From: Benincasa hispida
Lineage: Eukaryota; Streptophyta; Magnoliopsida; Cucurbitales; Cucurbitaceae
Length of the DNA stretch: 64,000 bases
Direction of reading: 5' to 3'
Assembly (NCBI RefSeq): GCF_009727055.1
Contig: NC_052351.1
Location: 8,064,721 to 8,128,720 of the forward strand
In this document: positions 11,229 through 22,041 of the stretch, piece by piece
Layout: each line of letters starts with the position of its first letter
Numbering within the stretch: the first letter of the stretch is position 1
Notes under the pieces: generated by a model
Databases searched by the model: none
What the model was told of the DNA's origin: nothing
The model's input: the letters and a program-made list of their open reading frames with translations, nothing else
Made by a program: the position numbers and the translations under genes

Positions 11229-13119
11229 TATTAGGATTTATGCCATAAATCTCGTAGGGTCTTGTAGTTTGTAATTGTATTGTACAAAAATTTTATTTAT
11301 TTATTAAAATATGAGATGTTTTATTTGACATTTAGTAGCATTAAACCCACAAACCAATAAACTATTATCCATGGTTATCTTTTGTAGCTAACATGTATGC
11401 AGAAACAAACATGTGGATCATGTTTAAGTGATAACCTAAATGGTCTGTAGTAGATGGATAAGACTGGATACCTTATCTTGGTGACACTATGAGTACGACC
11501 AGCTTTGTAGATTTTACAATTGTTGTAAAGTACTACAAATGATCTAATCCTGATAATTCATGTGGAGACATGTGAGCGAGGATATTCTATGCAAAGGAGT
11601 TTATATAAGACCAGATCACGAAATGACTAGTCTCATTATATAACACTGTTCATAATAGAGACTTACATTTCACTAGGATGACCATAAGTGACATGACTTG
11701 AATATCTGAGTGAGTTATGAAATCTTTCCTATGAAGCTGGTCCTTTGATTTTTATAGGTGAGATTAGCCAAATCGCCGACTCAACAAGCTTACCATTTTG
11801 GGGATTCGTATGATTGGGGAGTTGGGAACATAGCTACACAAGAAGGAATTCACTCATTTCTTGACGTCAAGGTAAATAGATAAATTGCTCTCTTAAGAGC
11901 TGATTCTGGGGCTTGAGCAATGTGGCGCCACACCCTTTTCTAGCTCGAGTAGGGTCTAGACATAGTTAGACTATGACTTATTATTCATTAGATGGATCAG
12001 TGGTACTTAAGGAGTTAAAAGTAATTACATGGGCAAAACGGTAATTTTGGCTTAACTGTACTTACGAGAAATTTGTGAAAGGTCATCACACTGTTGATTT
12101 TTTACATCCAATAGACATAGAAATATATACGTAATGCGAAGAGTGCAGCTACCGGTCTTTAATGGAGTGTTCGATAGTGAATGAATGTTGAATAATATAT
12201 TAAAGGAGTTTAATTGATTATTCAAGTACCATTGGAGCTTCAAACTATAGGTCCATGAGGTCCTCCCTATAGCTCAACATGGATTAAATGAGAATCAATT
12301 TTGGATTAATTTGAATTGTTCAAATTAATTGAGAGAATTAATTATATGTGATATAATTAATTTAATTTAATTATATATGATATAATTGCTATAATATATT
12401 TGATACATTACAAAATAAAGTTTATTTGGGAGGAAATAAATATTTGCATATGATTCAAATATTAATTATGTGAATTGGATTCATGTAATTAAATTTATTA
12501 TAAATGGGATTTATATTAAATATCGTGCATTAACGAGAAAATTAAAACTGTAAGTTATATTATATTTGATAAATTATTAAACTATAGATTATATGTTATA
12601 TTTGATATAACATATAGTTTAATATATATTATATGATAAAGTGGTTATCATATAAATATGTATTAATGTTTTATTGAAATTATTTTTATTAATTAATTTG
12701 AATTTTGAAAAATTATTTTGGAAGGGAGTTACCCTTTTTCTCTCTACTACATTAAAGTGAGAGAGTGCGATGGTTACCATTATCTTATTCTCCATTTGAG
12801 TTTTACAAAGCCCGCAAACTCCTATGATTCTCATCCTAGAATATACAAAACGCTCTAATTGGTGGTGTCCAAATTAGGGTGTCGAGTTCGTGGCCATTTT
12901 GGATCGTTCATTGTTTGATCGATTCCAGAAAAGAGGAAATACATGTAGATAGGATCTTCGAGGATGAGTCCTCATTATCTCTCTTTTCTCAATTTCTTAA
13001 TAAGAAAGTTGTAATTAATTTAAATGCATAATGTTTACATATTTTAAAATCTTGTTCTATAAAAATTGGGACGTGGGTTTGATTCCCACTTCTGTTCCGA
13101 ACCTTTACTGGTTCCTTTA
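11229..13119 (+). mobile_element. Solo copia-A LTR inserted in copia-B pol
   Basis: About 1.89 kb related throughout to the copia-A LTRs on the other strand, for example the phrases around 'cttaaggagttaaaagtaa' and 'gttcgatagtgaatg'. It splits the copia-B pol frame between the integrase tail and reverse transcriptase. Its ends are degraded (TATTAGG for the family's TGTTGGG, and TTCCTTTA for TTCCTTCA). The flanking 5 bp are GTTAG (11224-11228) and GTTAC (13120-13124), a 4-of-5 target duplication. No internal element sequence is attached, so it is best read as a solo LTR left by LTR-LTR recombination. Confidence 0.7.
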
Positions 13120-13124
13120 GTTAC

Positions 13125-13487
13125 GAATCCTACCCCTACCGAGGAAATCAACCCATAACCTAGAAGAAGCAAAAGAACTAAAACCACCAAGGATTTTAAG
13201 AATGACTTCTAGACTTATATGTAGAAGAAGATTCTAAAGACCTACAATTTGCCCTGTTGTTTGTAGATCCAACTTATAGCAGAAGCCATAAATGATGAGA
13301 TGACCCTCTTGAGTCAAATAGTTACTTGCACTTAGTAGACCTACTCCCAAGTTGCAAGAAAAGAGGGTGCAAATGGATCTTAAGGAAGAAACTTAGACAT
13401 GATGGAACAGTTGACAAGTTTAAAGTCAGGTTAGTAGCAAAGAGCTTTAGATAAAGGAAAAACATAGATTTCTTTGTCACCTCCTCC
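13125..13487 (+). pseudogene. Copia-B reverse transcriptase, 5' part
   Basis: Continuation of copia-B pol after the solo LTR. Across small frameshifts it reads EPRRSKRTKTTKDFKND, then GCKWILRKKLRHDGTVDKFK, then VRLVAKSF and NIDFF, the well-known start of the copia reverse transcriptase domain. It breaks off at 13488 where the inverted copia-A LTR begins, so the catalytic YVDD region, RNase H and 3' LTR are missing. Confidence 0.75.
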
Positions 13488-15119
13488 CCTTTTTGGGGAC
13501 TTGTCTGACGTAAGAGCTGGGAACTCAATCTACAATATGGAATTCACTCCTTTCCCGAAGCAGGGATAAGTAGAGAGATTACTCCCTTAAGGCCTGTTTC
13601 TAGGGCTTGAACATAGTGAATGCAACTTCTCTTTGGAAGAGAAGACTCAATGAAAGTAGGACTATGACTTATGTTCATTAGAGGCATCAGTGGTACTTAA
13701 GGAGACATATGTAACTATAGGGGCATAACGGTTATTGGCCTAGCTGTACTTACGAGCGATCTGTGAAGGGTTATCGCACTGTTCATTGGCTAAGATGGAC
13801 ATATAATATATCTGTGGTAAGGAGAGTTTAGTTGTCGGTCTTTAGTGGAGTGCCTGGAAGTTAACGGATGGTGGATCCCGTGACTAAAGAGTTTAGTCAG
13901 TTATTCACGTACCGTTGGAGCTTCGAGCTACATGTCCATGAGGTCCCCTTGGTAGCTCAATGGATTCAATTGAGGATCAGTTCTTGGTGTTGGTTTAAAA
14001 TGTTCAAATTGATACGAGGTATTTTGATTATATATGATATAATTGGTATGATGTATAAGATACATGTAGTGGAGGATTCATATAAATGAGATTTATATTA
14101 TGTACCATGGAATAGAAAAAGAACTATGGTTTATATGTTTCATGAGATGAAATATTAAAACTATAGGTTATAAATATAGTATGATAAATTGGTTATCATT
14201 TTGTTTATAACAATATTAATTATTGGATAATTAATTCTTTTTCTTTTAAATAACCAAAGTAGTGGGTGGTTATTGAATCATGGTAATCGTGAGTTTAAAA
14301 GGAACATGGTTTTCCTATTTTCAAGATGATTTTACAAAATGATTGAAAAAGATTTTGAGTTTTATCTCCGCATAAAAGAAACTCACATAGTCGTCAAGTA
14401 AATACAGATTTACTAAACGACGGCTGGGCGAACTAAACGATCGTGCAAAGTAGAGCTAAATAATCGTGCAGTATTTACTAAACGATTGCATAGTTTTGCT
14501 AGACGATCGCTGGCCCAAGGTAAACGATCGTGTAGAGTCTGTAGGCGACAGACCGAGCTAAATGATGGGCTAAATGATCGCATAACTTTAGCTACACGAT
14601 TGGACATCGACTTATACGATAGGTTTCCGCCATCTCCCACTTGCCCAGTCGTGTACGCGATCGGTGTTTCCTCTTTTGTTTGATTCATACCAAGTCTGAA
14701 CAAAGCCCACCCTTTGGATTCTCACACCGAGAATACCAAGGTCGCCTTGTTGGTGGTGTCAGACTCAACTCGACACCGTCGAGGTTTTCTGGAGGCCGTT
14801 TGTGGTGTTGTGGAGGTCGTTCGTGTTGCGGAAGAGTTCGAGGAGATCGTTGAGGTCGAGTGCGAAGAGTTCATGCTGAGTTGCAGTCGTGTAGATCAAG
14901 CGTTTGTGGTTACTATTGTTCGATCGATCGTAGACGAGGTGCAAATGTTCGTAGAGTTCCTCTCTTGTTCATTTGAGTTTATTCATGCTGTAATTTCTCT
15001 GTTTGAATTGTATAACTACTTGTTTAAAGTCGACTGTAATTTGCATTGTTCATTTATGATTGTAATTTGGAATAATCTTATTCCACTACTCATGGAAATC
15101 CCATATCCGATTTCCTTCA
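13488..15119 (+). mobile_element. 5'-truncated copia-A LTR, + orientation
   Basis: LTR of the copia-A family opposite in orientation to most other copies here. It starts abruptly inside the LTR (about 550 bp missing against LTR 16477-18582) and ends with the family terminus TTTCCTTCA at 15111-15119. No primer-binding site follows; the next bases are the far end of an oppositely oriented leader. The first 420 bp are identical to the reverse complement of 17616-18035. A CGATCG cluster lies at about 14400-14640. The 161-codon open frame at 14714-15199 crosses the LTR end and resembles no known protein. Confidence 0.8.
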
Positions 15120-16463
15120 CCCTTATAGATAAATTTAAAACAAATTTAATCTTTTATGCCAATCAATTTAATTCTATTAAATCGATTTCAAAAGATTAAT
15201 CTAGGTTACTAAACTCTTTAGTACCATTTCAACTTAGGTCTATCTCAATCCAATTTTAAAACCCTTTTAAAAAACTTGAGTTCACCATAAGTCCGCATGC
15301 AACTCTTTCTTATCAATTTTAGGTCTAATTTCCTTAATAACACTTATAAACAGAAACAACCAAAATCACAATGCTAAGCTAACACATGCAAGACATTCAT
15401 AATGCTTATAAACAGCCTAAGTATCATGCTCAATGCATTGTTCCTTCATTGCTACTTCTTTTATATAACACTTATACAAAACAGCAATGAAACAAGTACA
15501 ACATGCTTCCATTCACCCTTAGACTATAACACTTAAAACAAAAAGATGATGCATGATAATACTCACTACATGCAAAATATAACTCTTATATTTTCTGATG
15601 CATACGCATGCTTTCATGTAATTTCTTCATGCTAAATTATAAAATTTATAATACATGATGCATGAATAATTGCACAACCTAAGGTGATTTTTTAAACTAT
15701 ATGTCAAACACTTTGGCATATAAGCACCATACATCACATGTATAATAAACAAATGTTGATGAACCAAGTAAAATTGCACACAAAATTAAAGCTAACTATT
15801 ACAAAACCAAAGAGTCTCCGGTTCAAACAGGCGAACCGAGTCTTGAACCGTCTGGGCGAAGCAATGCGTCTCCAACCATCGTATACTAAACTCCTCGCGA
15901 TCGTCTACACAAAAGAACAAACACTTTGCCCAATCGTTTACCAATGCTCCCAGAGCTGAACGATCGTTTAGCAAATACTACACGATTGTGTACCTTTAGT
16001 GTCTACGCGATCAGGCAACCAATGCTACGCGATAGAGTAAACGATTTATCCCATCGTCTAGCATTAGCTAAACGATCATTTAATAAATACTACACGATCG
16101 TATAGAAAATCTACACGATCGCTTAGATAAATCTCAACGATCATTTACCTTAGGATACACGATACGATCAACTGTTGGTCTTCTTCCTCGTTGAGAACCG
16201 TATCTCCATGCTTCGAAACTTCATCACGAACGACTCAACAAACTCAAAATTTTTGAATTACAGACTCGGTTGCAAGTTAATTACGCCCGAAAACATAGGG
16301 GCCCTTACAAATTAACATTTGTAATTGAAGAAAGCTTTAAACAAAGGCAATTAAACCCAGAACATTCATCAACTCCATCCAAAAACACAAATGCAGAAAA
16401 CCCAACAAGACTATAAAAGAAGTTCCAAACCGAATTGAAACTTGGAATATCAGAACAACCTGG
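15120..16463 (-). mobile_element. Copia-A leader, copy A
   Basis: Untranslated internal sequence that follows the primer-binding site of the LTR at 16477, read on the - strand. It matches 20400-22028 nearly throughout (for example 'acacttataaacrgaaac' and 'aaactctttagtaccattt') but lacks about 255 bp of repeats present there. A CGATCG-type cluster runs about 15835-16170. No long open frame. It ends bluntly at the inverted LTR at 15119. Confidence 0.75.
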
Positions 16464-16474
16464 CTCTTATACCA
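16464..16474 (-). other. Primer-binding site (mutated), initiator Met tRNA
   Basis: On the - strand this reads TGGTATAAGAG, one base off the standard plant retrotransposon primer-binding site TGGTATCAGAG, complementary to the 3' end of initiator methionine tRNA. It lies two bases inside the LTR end at 16477. The intact version is at 22029-22039. Confidence 0.7.
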
Positions 16475-16476
16475 AT

Positions 16477-18582
16477 TAAAGGAAATCGAACACGAGGATT
16501 TCCATGAGCAGCGGAAAGATCATTCAAAATTACAATCGTATATGAACTTTACAATTACAATCACAAACAATAAACACATGGTTATGCATTAAATATAGAA
16601 ATTACTGCATGTAAAACATAAGATCAAGGACAAAAGCTACACACTTTTGTAGACTTATCATAAAGCTCTTTGATCATGAATGCTCGATCACAACAACACA
16701 ACAACACTCAAACGCTTGTCAACACGACCGCTACACTGCACGATCACCGCGCGCTCGAACTCAGCGATCGCTAGGGTCATGAATACCCCGAACAGCACGA
16801 ACGGCCTCTATAGAACCTCGACAGTGTCGAGTTGTGTATAACACCACCAAGAAGGCTACCTTGGTATTCTCGATGTGAGAATCCAGAGGGTTGGCTCTAT
16901 GTGGACTTGGTTTGAGGCAGAAGATCGAAGGAAACACAATCGTGTAAACGATTGAGCAAGTGGGTGATGGAGGAACCTATCATATAGGTTGATGCCCAAT
17001 CGTTTAGGAAAAGCTAAGCGATCGTCTAGCAAAAGCTATGCGATCGTTTAGCTCATCGTTTAGCTGAATGTTTGTCGCCTACTAACACTCCACGATCGTT
17101 TACCTTACTCCAAGTTGTTGCTTAGTAAATCTAATTCACTTGACAACTCCTGTGAGAATTTTTCCAAGATTGGAAATCTCAAAAAAACTTTTTACTTAAA
17201 AATAGGAAAATCTTTTTCCTTTTTATCTCACGGTTACCATGAAACCACCAATAACCTCCCACTCAATTGCTTATTAGAGAAAAAGAGTTAATTATCCAAT
17301 AATTAATATTATTATAAAGATAAATGATAAGTAACTTACCATATTATATTTATAACCTATAGTTTTAATATTTCATCTCATGAAACATATAAACCATAGC
17401 TCTTTTTCTATTCCATGGTACTTAATGTAAATCTCATTTACATTAATCCTCTACTAGATATATCTCATACATCATACCGATCAAATCATATATAATCAAA
17501 ATACCTCGTATCAATTTGAACATTTCAAACCAACACCAAGAACTGATCCTCAATTGAATCCATTGAGCTACCAAGGGGACCTCATGGACATGTAGCTCGA
17601 AGCTCCAACGGTACATGAATAACTGACTAAACTCTTTAGTCACGGGATCCACCATCCGTTAACTTCCAGGCACTCCACTAAAGACCGACAACTAAACTCT
17701 CCTTACCACAGATATATTATATGTCCATCTTAGCCAATGAACAGTGCGATAACCCTTCACAGATCGCTCGTAAGTACAGCTAGGCCAATAACCGTTATGC
17801 CCCTATAGTTACATATGTCTCCTTAAGTACCACTGATGCCTCTAATGAACATAAGTCATAGTCCTACTTTCATTGAGTCTTCTCTTCCAAAGAGAAGTTG
17901 CATTCACTATGTTCAAGCCCTAGAAACAGGCCTTAAGGGAGTAATCTCTCTACTTATCCCTGCTTCGGGAAAGGAGTGAATTCCATATTGTAGATTGAGT
18001 TCCCAGCTCTTACGTCAGACAAGTCCCCAAAAAGGTAGGCATGTTGAGTTGGAAATCTAACCACTCTCATCCATACTAATTAAAGGACCGCCCTCAAAGG
18101 CAGGAGTTTCCAAAACACTCAGGATTGAGGTCGTGTCACCTATGGTCGTTTAGGTGAGATGTAAGTCTCTAGTATCAACGACGTTATATACAGAGTCTAG
18201 TCATCTCGCGGTCTGGATCTTATACAAACTCTTTGTATAGGACACCCCCGCTCGTACGTCTCCACATGAATAGTTAGGATCTACCATCTGTAGTAGTTTA
18301 CAACACTTGCAAACTTCTATAAAGCGGGCCATATCCGTAGTTCATCAGGATCAAGTATCCCACCTTAATCCTTATACTACATACCTATTTAGGTTATCAC
18401 TTAAGGCATGATCGACTTGTATATCACATATACATGCTTAAGTTCACATAAGATAACCAAGAAGCTTTGTTTATTGGATATGACTAAATGCTAGAATTAA
18501 ATAACATTCATTTATTCATTGAACAATGTGTATCTTTATAAAACAACGAGACTTCGGGAGAATTAGGACACCAATCCCAACA
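16477..18582 (-). mobile_element. Copia-A LTR (2106 bp); 3' LTR of element 16477-24152
   Basis: On the - strand it begins TGTTGGGATTGGTG (18582 leftward) and ends near 16477 with CTTTAA where the family has CCTTCA. It is preceded by a purine-rich tract (18583-18600) after the pol relic, so it serves as the 3' LTR of that element. It is also followed by a primer-binding site and leader, so it is at the same time the 5' LTR of a second unit. A CGATCG cluster lies at about 16985-17110. It differs clearly by eye from LTR 22042-24152, so the insertion is not recent. Confidence 0.8.
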
Positions 18583-18600
18583 ATCTCCCAGCTTTCCTAA
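18583..18600 (-). other. Polypurine tract of copia-A element
   Basis: On the - strand AGGAAAGCTGGGAGAT directly precedes the LTR start TGTTGGG. A purine run at this place primes plus-strand DNA synthesis in LTR retrotransposons. It fixes the 3' LTR boundary at 18582. Confidence 0.65.
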
Positions 18601-18639
18601 TAACTCGGGAGACTAATGTACAATACAATATAAAAATGT

Positions 18640-20340
18640 ACAATATATAATAAACTAGGGCATAGCCTAATATCATCTCCCACTTTCCCTAGACAAGTTG
18701 TCGCATGTCTCGCAGACCCAGACTTTCTAGGTGACGTTGTATCCTGTAAGAATCATATCCTTATCTCCATAGACAAGCATGTAGTCCCTCGTTCTCCAAA
18801 TATACTTGAAGATCGTCTTTACCGTTGTCTAGTGATCAAATCCTGGATTGGACTGATACCGACTAACAATCCCTAATGCATAGCAAATGTCTGGTCTGGT
18901 ACACAATATTGCATACATCAAAGGTCTTACAGCAGAAGCATAGGGAATCCATCTTATCTCCTCAACTTCTTGAGTTGTCTTAGGACATTGATCCTTAGAC
19001 AGAACGATTCCATGCCTAAAGGGTCATAAACCCCTCTGGAAATCCCGCATCCTGTACCGGATCAACATTTGATCAATGTACGATGCCTGAGAAAGGGCTA
19101 ACCGTTTGTTCTTGTGATCCTGAATGATCTGGATCCCGGTAACATAATGTGCCTCACCCAAATCTTTCAATTGGAACTGGGCAGCTAGCCAACTCTTAAT
19201 GTCAGTCAGATACCCTACATCATTCCCAATGAGTAGTATATCATCCACAAACAGTACCAGGAAAGCTACTGAGTTGTTGATGATCTTCTTGTAAACACAA
19301 GGCTCATCAACATTCTGGTCAAAGCCAAACGACTTGACAACAGTTTGAAATCTGATGTTCCAAGATCTAGATGCTTGTTTCATCCCATAAATGGACCTAT
19401 TAAGCTTGCAAACTCTTTGCTCTTAATCTGAAACGATGAACCCTTCTAGTTGAGTCATATAAATGGTCTTCTCAAAATTGTCATTAAGAAAGGCAGTCTT
19501 GACGTCCATTTGCCATATTTCATAATCATAAAATGTGGCTATGGACAGGAGAATCCTGATAGACTTCAACATGACAACAGGTGAGAAAGTTTCTTCATAG
19601 TCAACTCCCTTAACTTGGGTATAAACCTTTGCCACAGTCTAGCCTTAAAGGTATGCACCTTTCCATCTACCCTCTCTTTCACTTAAAGATCCACTTACAC
19701 TCAATAGGTCTTACCCCATCAAGTGGATCAACAAGCTCCCAGACGTTATTGAAGTACCTTGACTCCATTTCCCGGTTCATGGCCTTAACTCATTCATCTT
19801 TGTCAACATCCTAAATTGCTTTCTTAAAAGACAATGGATCCTCGACCCCACCATTCGTAATGCCGTTTTGGGCTTCAGTCAAACCCATGTAGCAATCTGG
19901 TGGGTCATAACCCTCCCACTACGTCGAGGCAGTCTCAACTCTTGAGCTAGTTAACTAGACATCCCGACCTCAACAACTCTTGTTGATCTGTCGGCCTATT
20001 CAACAACTTTTGTTAAACCCTCAGCAGTCTCAGTCTCACTTGACAACTTACGTAAAACGAGCTTACTTCATGGCTTATGATCCCTTATGTGATATTTTTC
20101 CAAGAAGATAGCATTAGTGGAAACAAACACTTTGTTCTCACTCGGATCATAGAAGAATCCTCCTCTCGTTTCCTTGGGGTAGCCTACAAAGAGGCAAACC
20201 TTCGAACACGGTTCTAACTTCCAGGACAACGGGAAACTTATGATAATGTAATTCTAGGTTTTGGGTTTTCTTCAAGTACCTCATAACCCTTTCTATAACA
20301 TTTCAATGCTCTATACTAGGTCTGTTTCTTGGACTTCCAA
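18640..20340 (-). pseudogene. Copia-A pol relic: integrase tail, RT, RNase H start
   Basis: Ty1/copia pol on the - strand with stops and frameshifts. In order: integrase C-terminal part (KLEPCSKVCLFVGYPKETRG, then FFYDPSENKVFVSTNAIFLE, about 20240-20070); reverse transcriptase N-part (MNREMESRYFNNVWELVDPL, about 19780); YTQVKGVDYEETFSPVV and WQMDVKTAFLNDNFEKTIY (19423-19635); then the catalytic motif FVDDILLIGND and SQASYIDQMLIRYRMR (19024-19383). Family members carry YVDD or FVDD. Gag, protease and most of integrase are absent, and the pol remnant joins the leader at about 20345. The element is defective. Confidence 0.88.
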
Positions 20341-20344
20341 GGGG

Positions 20345-22028
20345 TGTTAGGTTTTCGTTAACTTAAGAACCCCAGCCTAGTTAGAACTCGCCTTATACAA
20401 AAGGTTCCTTATAGATAGATTTAAAACAAATTTAATCTTTTATGCCAATAAATTTAATCCTATTAAATCGATTTTAAAAGATTAATCTAGGTTACTAAAC
20501 TCTTTAGTACCATTTGAACTTAGGTCTATCTCAATCCAATTTTAAAACCCTTTTAAAAAACTTGAATTCACCCTAAGTCCGCATGCAACTCTTTCTTATC
20601 GATTTTAGGTCTAATTTTCTTGGTAACACTTATAAACGAAAACAACCAAAACCACAATGCTAAGCTAACACATGCAAGGCATACATAACGATTATAAACA
20701 GCTTAATTGTCATGCTCAATGCATTGTCCATTCATTGCTACTTATTTTATATAACACTTATACAAAACAACAATGAAACAAGCAAAACATGCTTCCATTC
20801 ACCCTTAGACTATAACACTTATACTAAAATGATGATGCATGATAATGCTCACTGTATGTAAAATATAACTCTTATATTTCATGATGCATGCACATACTTT
20901 CAAGTAATTTCTTCCTACTTGATTATAACATTTATAATACATGATGCATGAATAATTTCATAACCTAAGGTGGGTTTTAAGCTATATGTCAAAAGCATTG
21001 GCATATAAGCACCATACATCACTTGTATAATAAATAAATGTTGATGAACCAGGTAAAATTGTCTTAAAACACAAAATTAAAGCTAACTATTACAAAAAAT
21101 AAGGAGTCTCCGGTCCAAATAGGCGAACCGGCTATTGAACCGCTGAGGCAAAGCATCGCGTCTCCAACCATCGTGTACTAAACTCCCTGCGATCGTCTAC
21201 ACGATAAAACAAACGCTTTGCTCTATCACTTACGAACCCTCCCAAAGCTAAATGATCGTTTAGCAAATACTACACAATCATATACCTTTTACTAAGCGAT
21301 GAAGCCTGAGGTATACGATCGCTTAGCGCGCCCCACACAATGCCCGCCTTCCGTAATCGTATAAACGACTCCGATGCCTCAAAGCACCATCGCCTAAGCG
21401 ATCACTTAGTGCCTCCGTATCGTATATGCATGATCGTATAAGTAGTAACTAAGCGATGAAGCCTGCTAGCTACACGATCATCTAGCGCGCGCCTTTTACT
21501 AAACAATGAGCATCATATGCTCTTACTACAATCGTCTACCTCTAGTGTCTACGCGATTGGTCAACCAACACTACACGATAGAGTTAACGATTTACCCCAT
21601 CGCTTAGCATTAGGTAAATGATTGTTTAGTAAATACTACACGATCGTTTAGAAAAATCTAAACGATCGCTTAGTTAAATCCCAACAATCATTTACCTTAG
21701 GCTAACCCATACGATCAACGCTTGGTCTTCTTCTTCATTGAGAACCGCATCTCCATGCTTCAAAACTTCATCACAAACGACTCGACTAACTCAAACTCTT
21801 TGAATTACAAACTCGATTGCAAAGTTAATTACGCCTAAAAACACAGGGGCCCTTGCAATTAACACTTTGTAATTACAGAAAGCTTTAACTAAAGGCAATT
21901 AAACCCGAAACACTCATAAACTCCATCCACATATGCACTTAACGATTAAATACAAATGCATAAACCCACTGTGACTGTAAAATGAAGTTCAAAACAGACT
22001 TGTAATTTGGAATACCAGAACAACCTGG
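20345..22028 (-). mobile_element. Copia-A leader, copy B (expanded)
   Basis: Internal 5' sequence after the primer-binding site of LTR 22042-24152, read leftward. It aligns with copy A (15120-16463) and, at the far end, with 52040-53348 ('cttaagwaccccagcctag'). It carries the largest CGATCG-type cluster in the window (about 21125-21720), including about 255 bp (roughly 21288-21541) absent from copy A. It joins pol at about 20345 by deletion of gag to integrase. No coding frame seen. Confidence 0.75.
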
Positions 22029-22039
22029 CTCTGATACCA
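22029..22039 (-). other. Primer-binding site, initiator Met tRNA
   Basis: On the - strand TGGTATCAGAG, followed by CCAGG, lies two bases from the LTR terminus (TTTCCTTCA ending at 22042). It is the canonical plant LTR-retrotransposon primer-binding site for initiator methionine tRNA and fixes the 5' LTR end and element orientation. Confidence 0.85.
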
Positions 22040-22041
22040 AT

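Noticed and set aside
13868..14089. A 70-codon frame (MVDPVTKEFSQLF) seen in three LTR copies
   Set aside because: It recurs at 17443-17655 and 23097-23327 only because the LTR DNA is conserved. The stops and ends differ and no known protein matches.
14714..15199. 161-codon open frame
   Set aside because: Runs across the LTR end into an inverted leader, so it is a by-product of a rearrangement; no domain.
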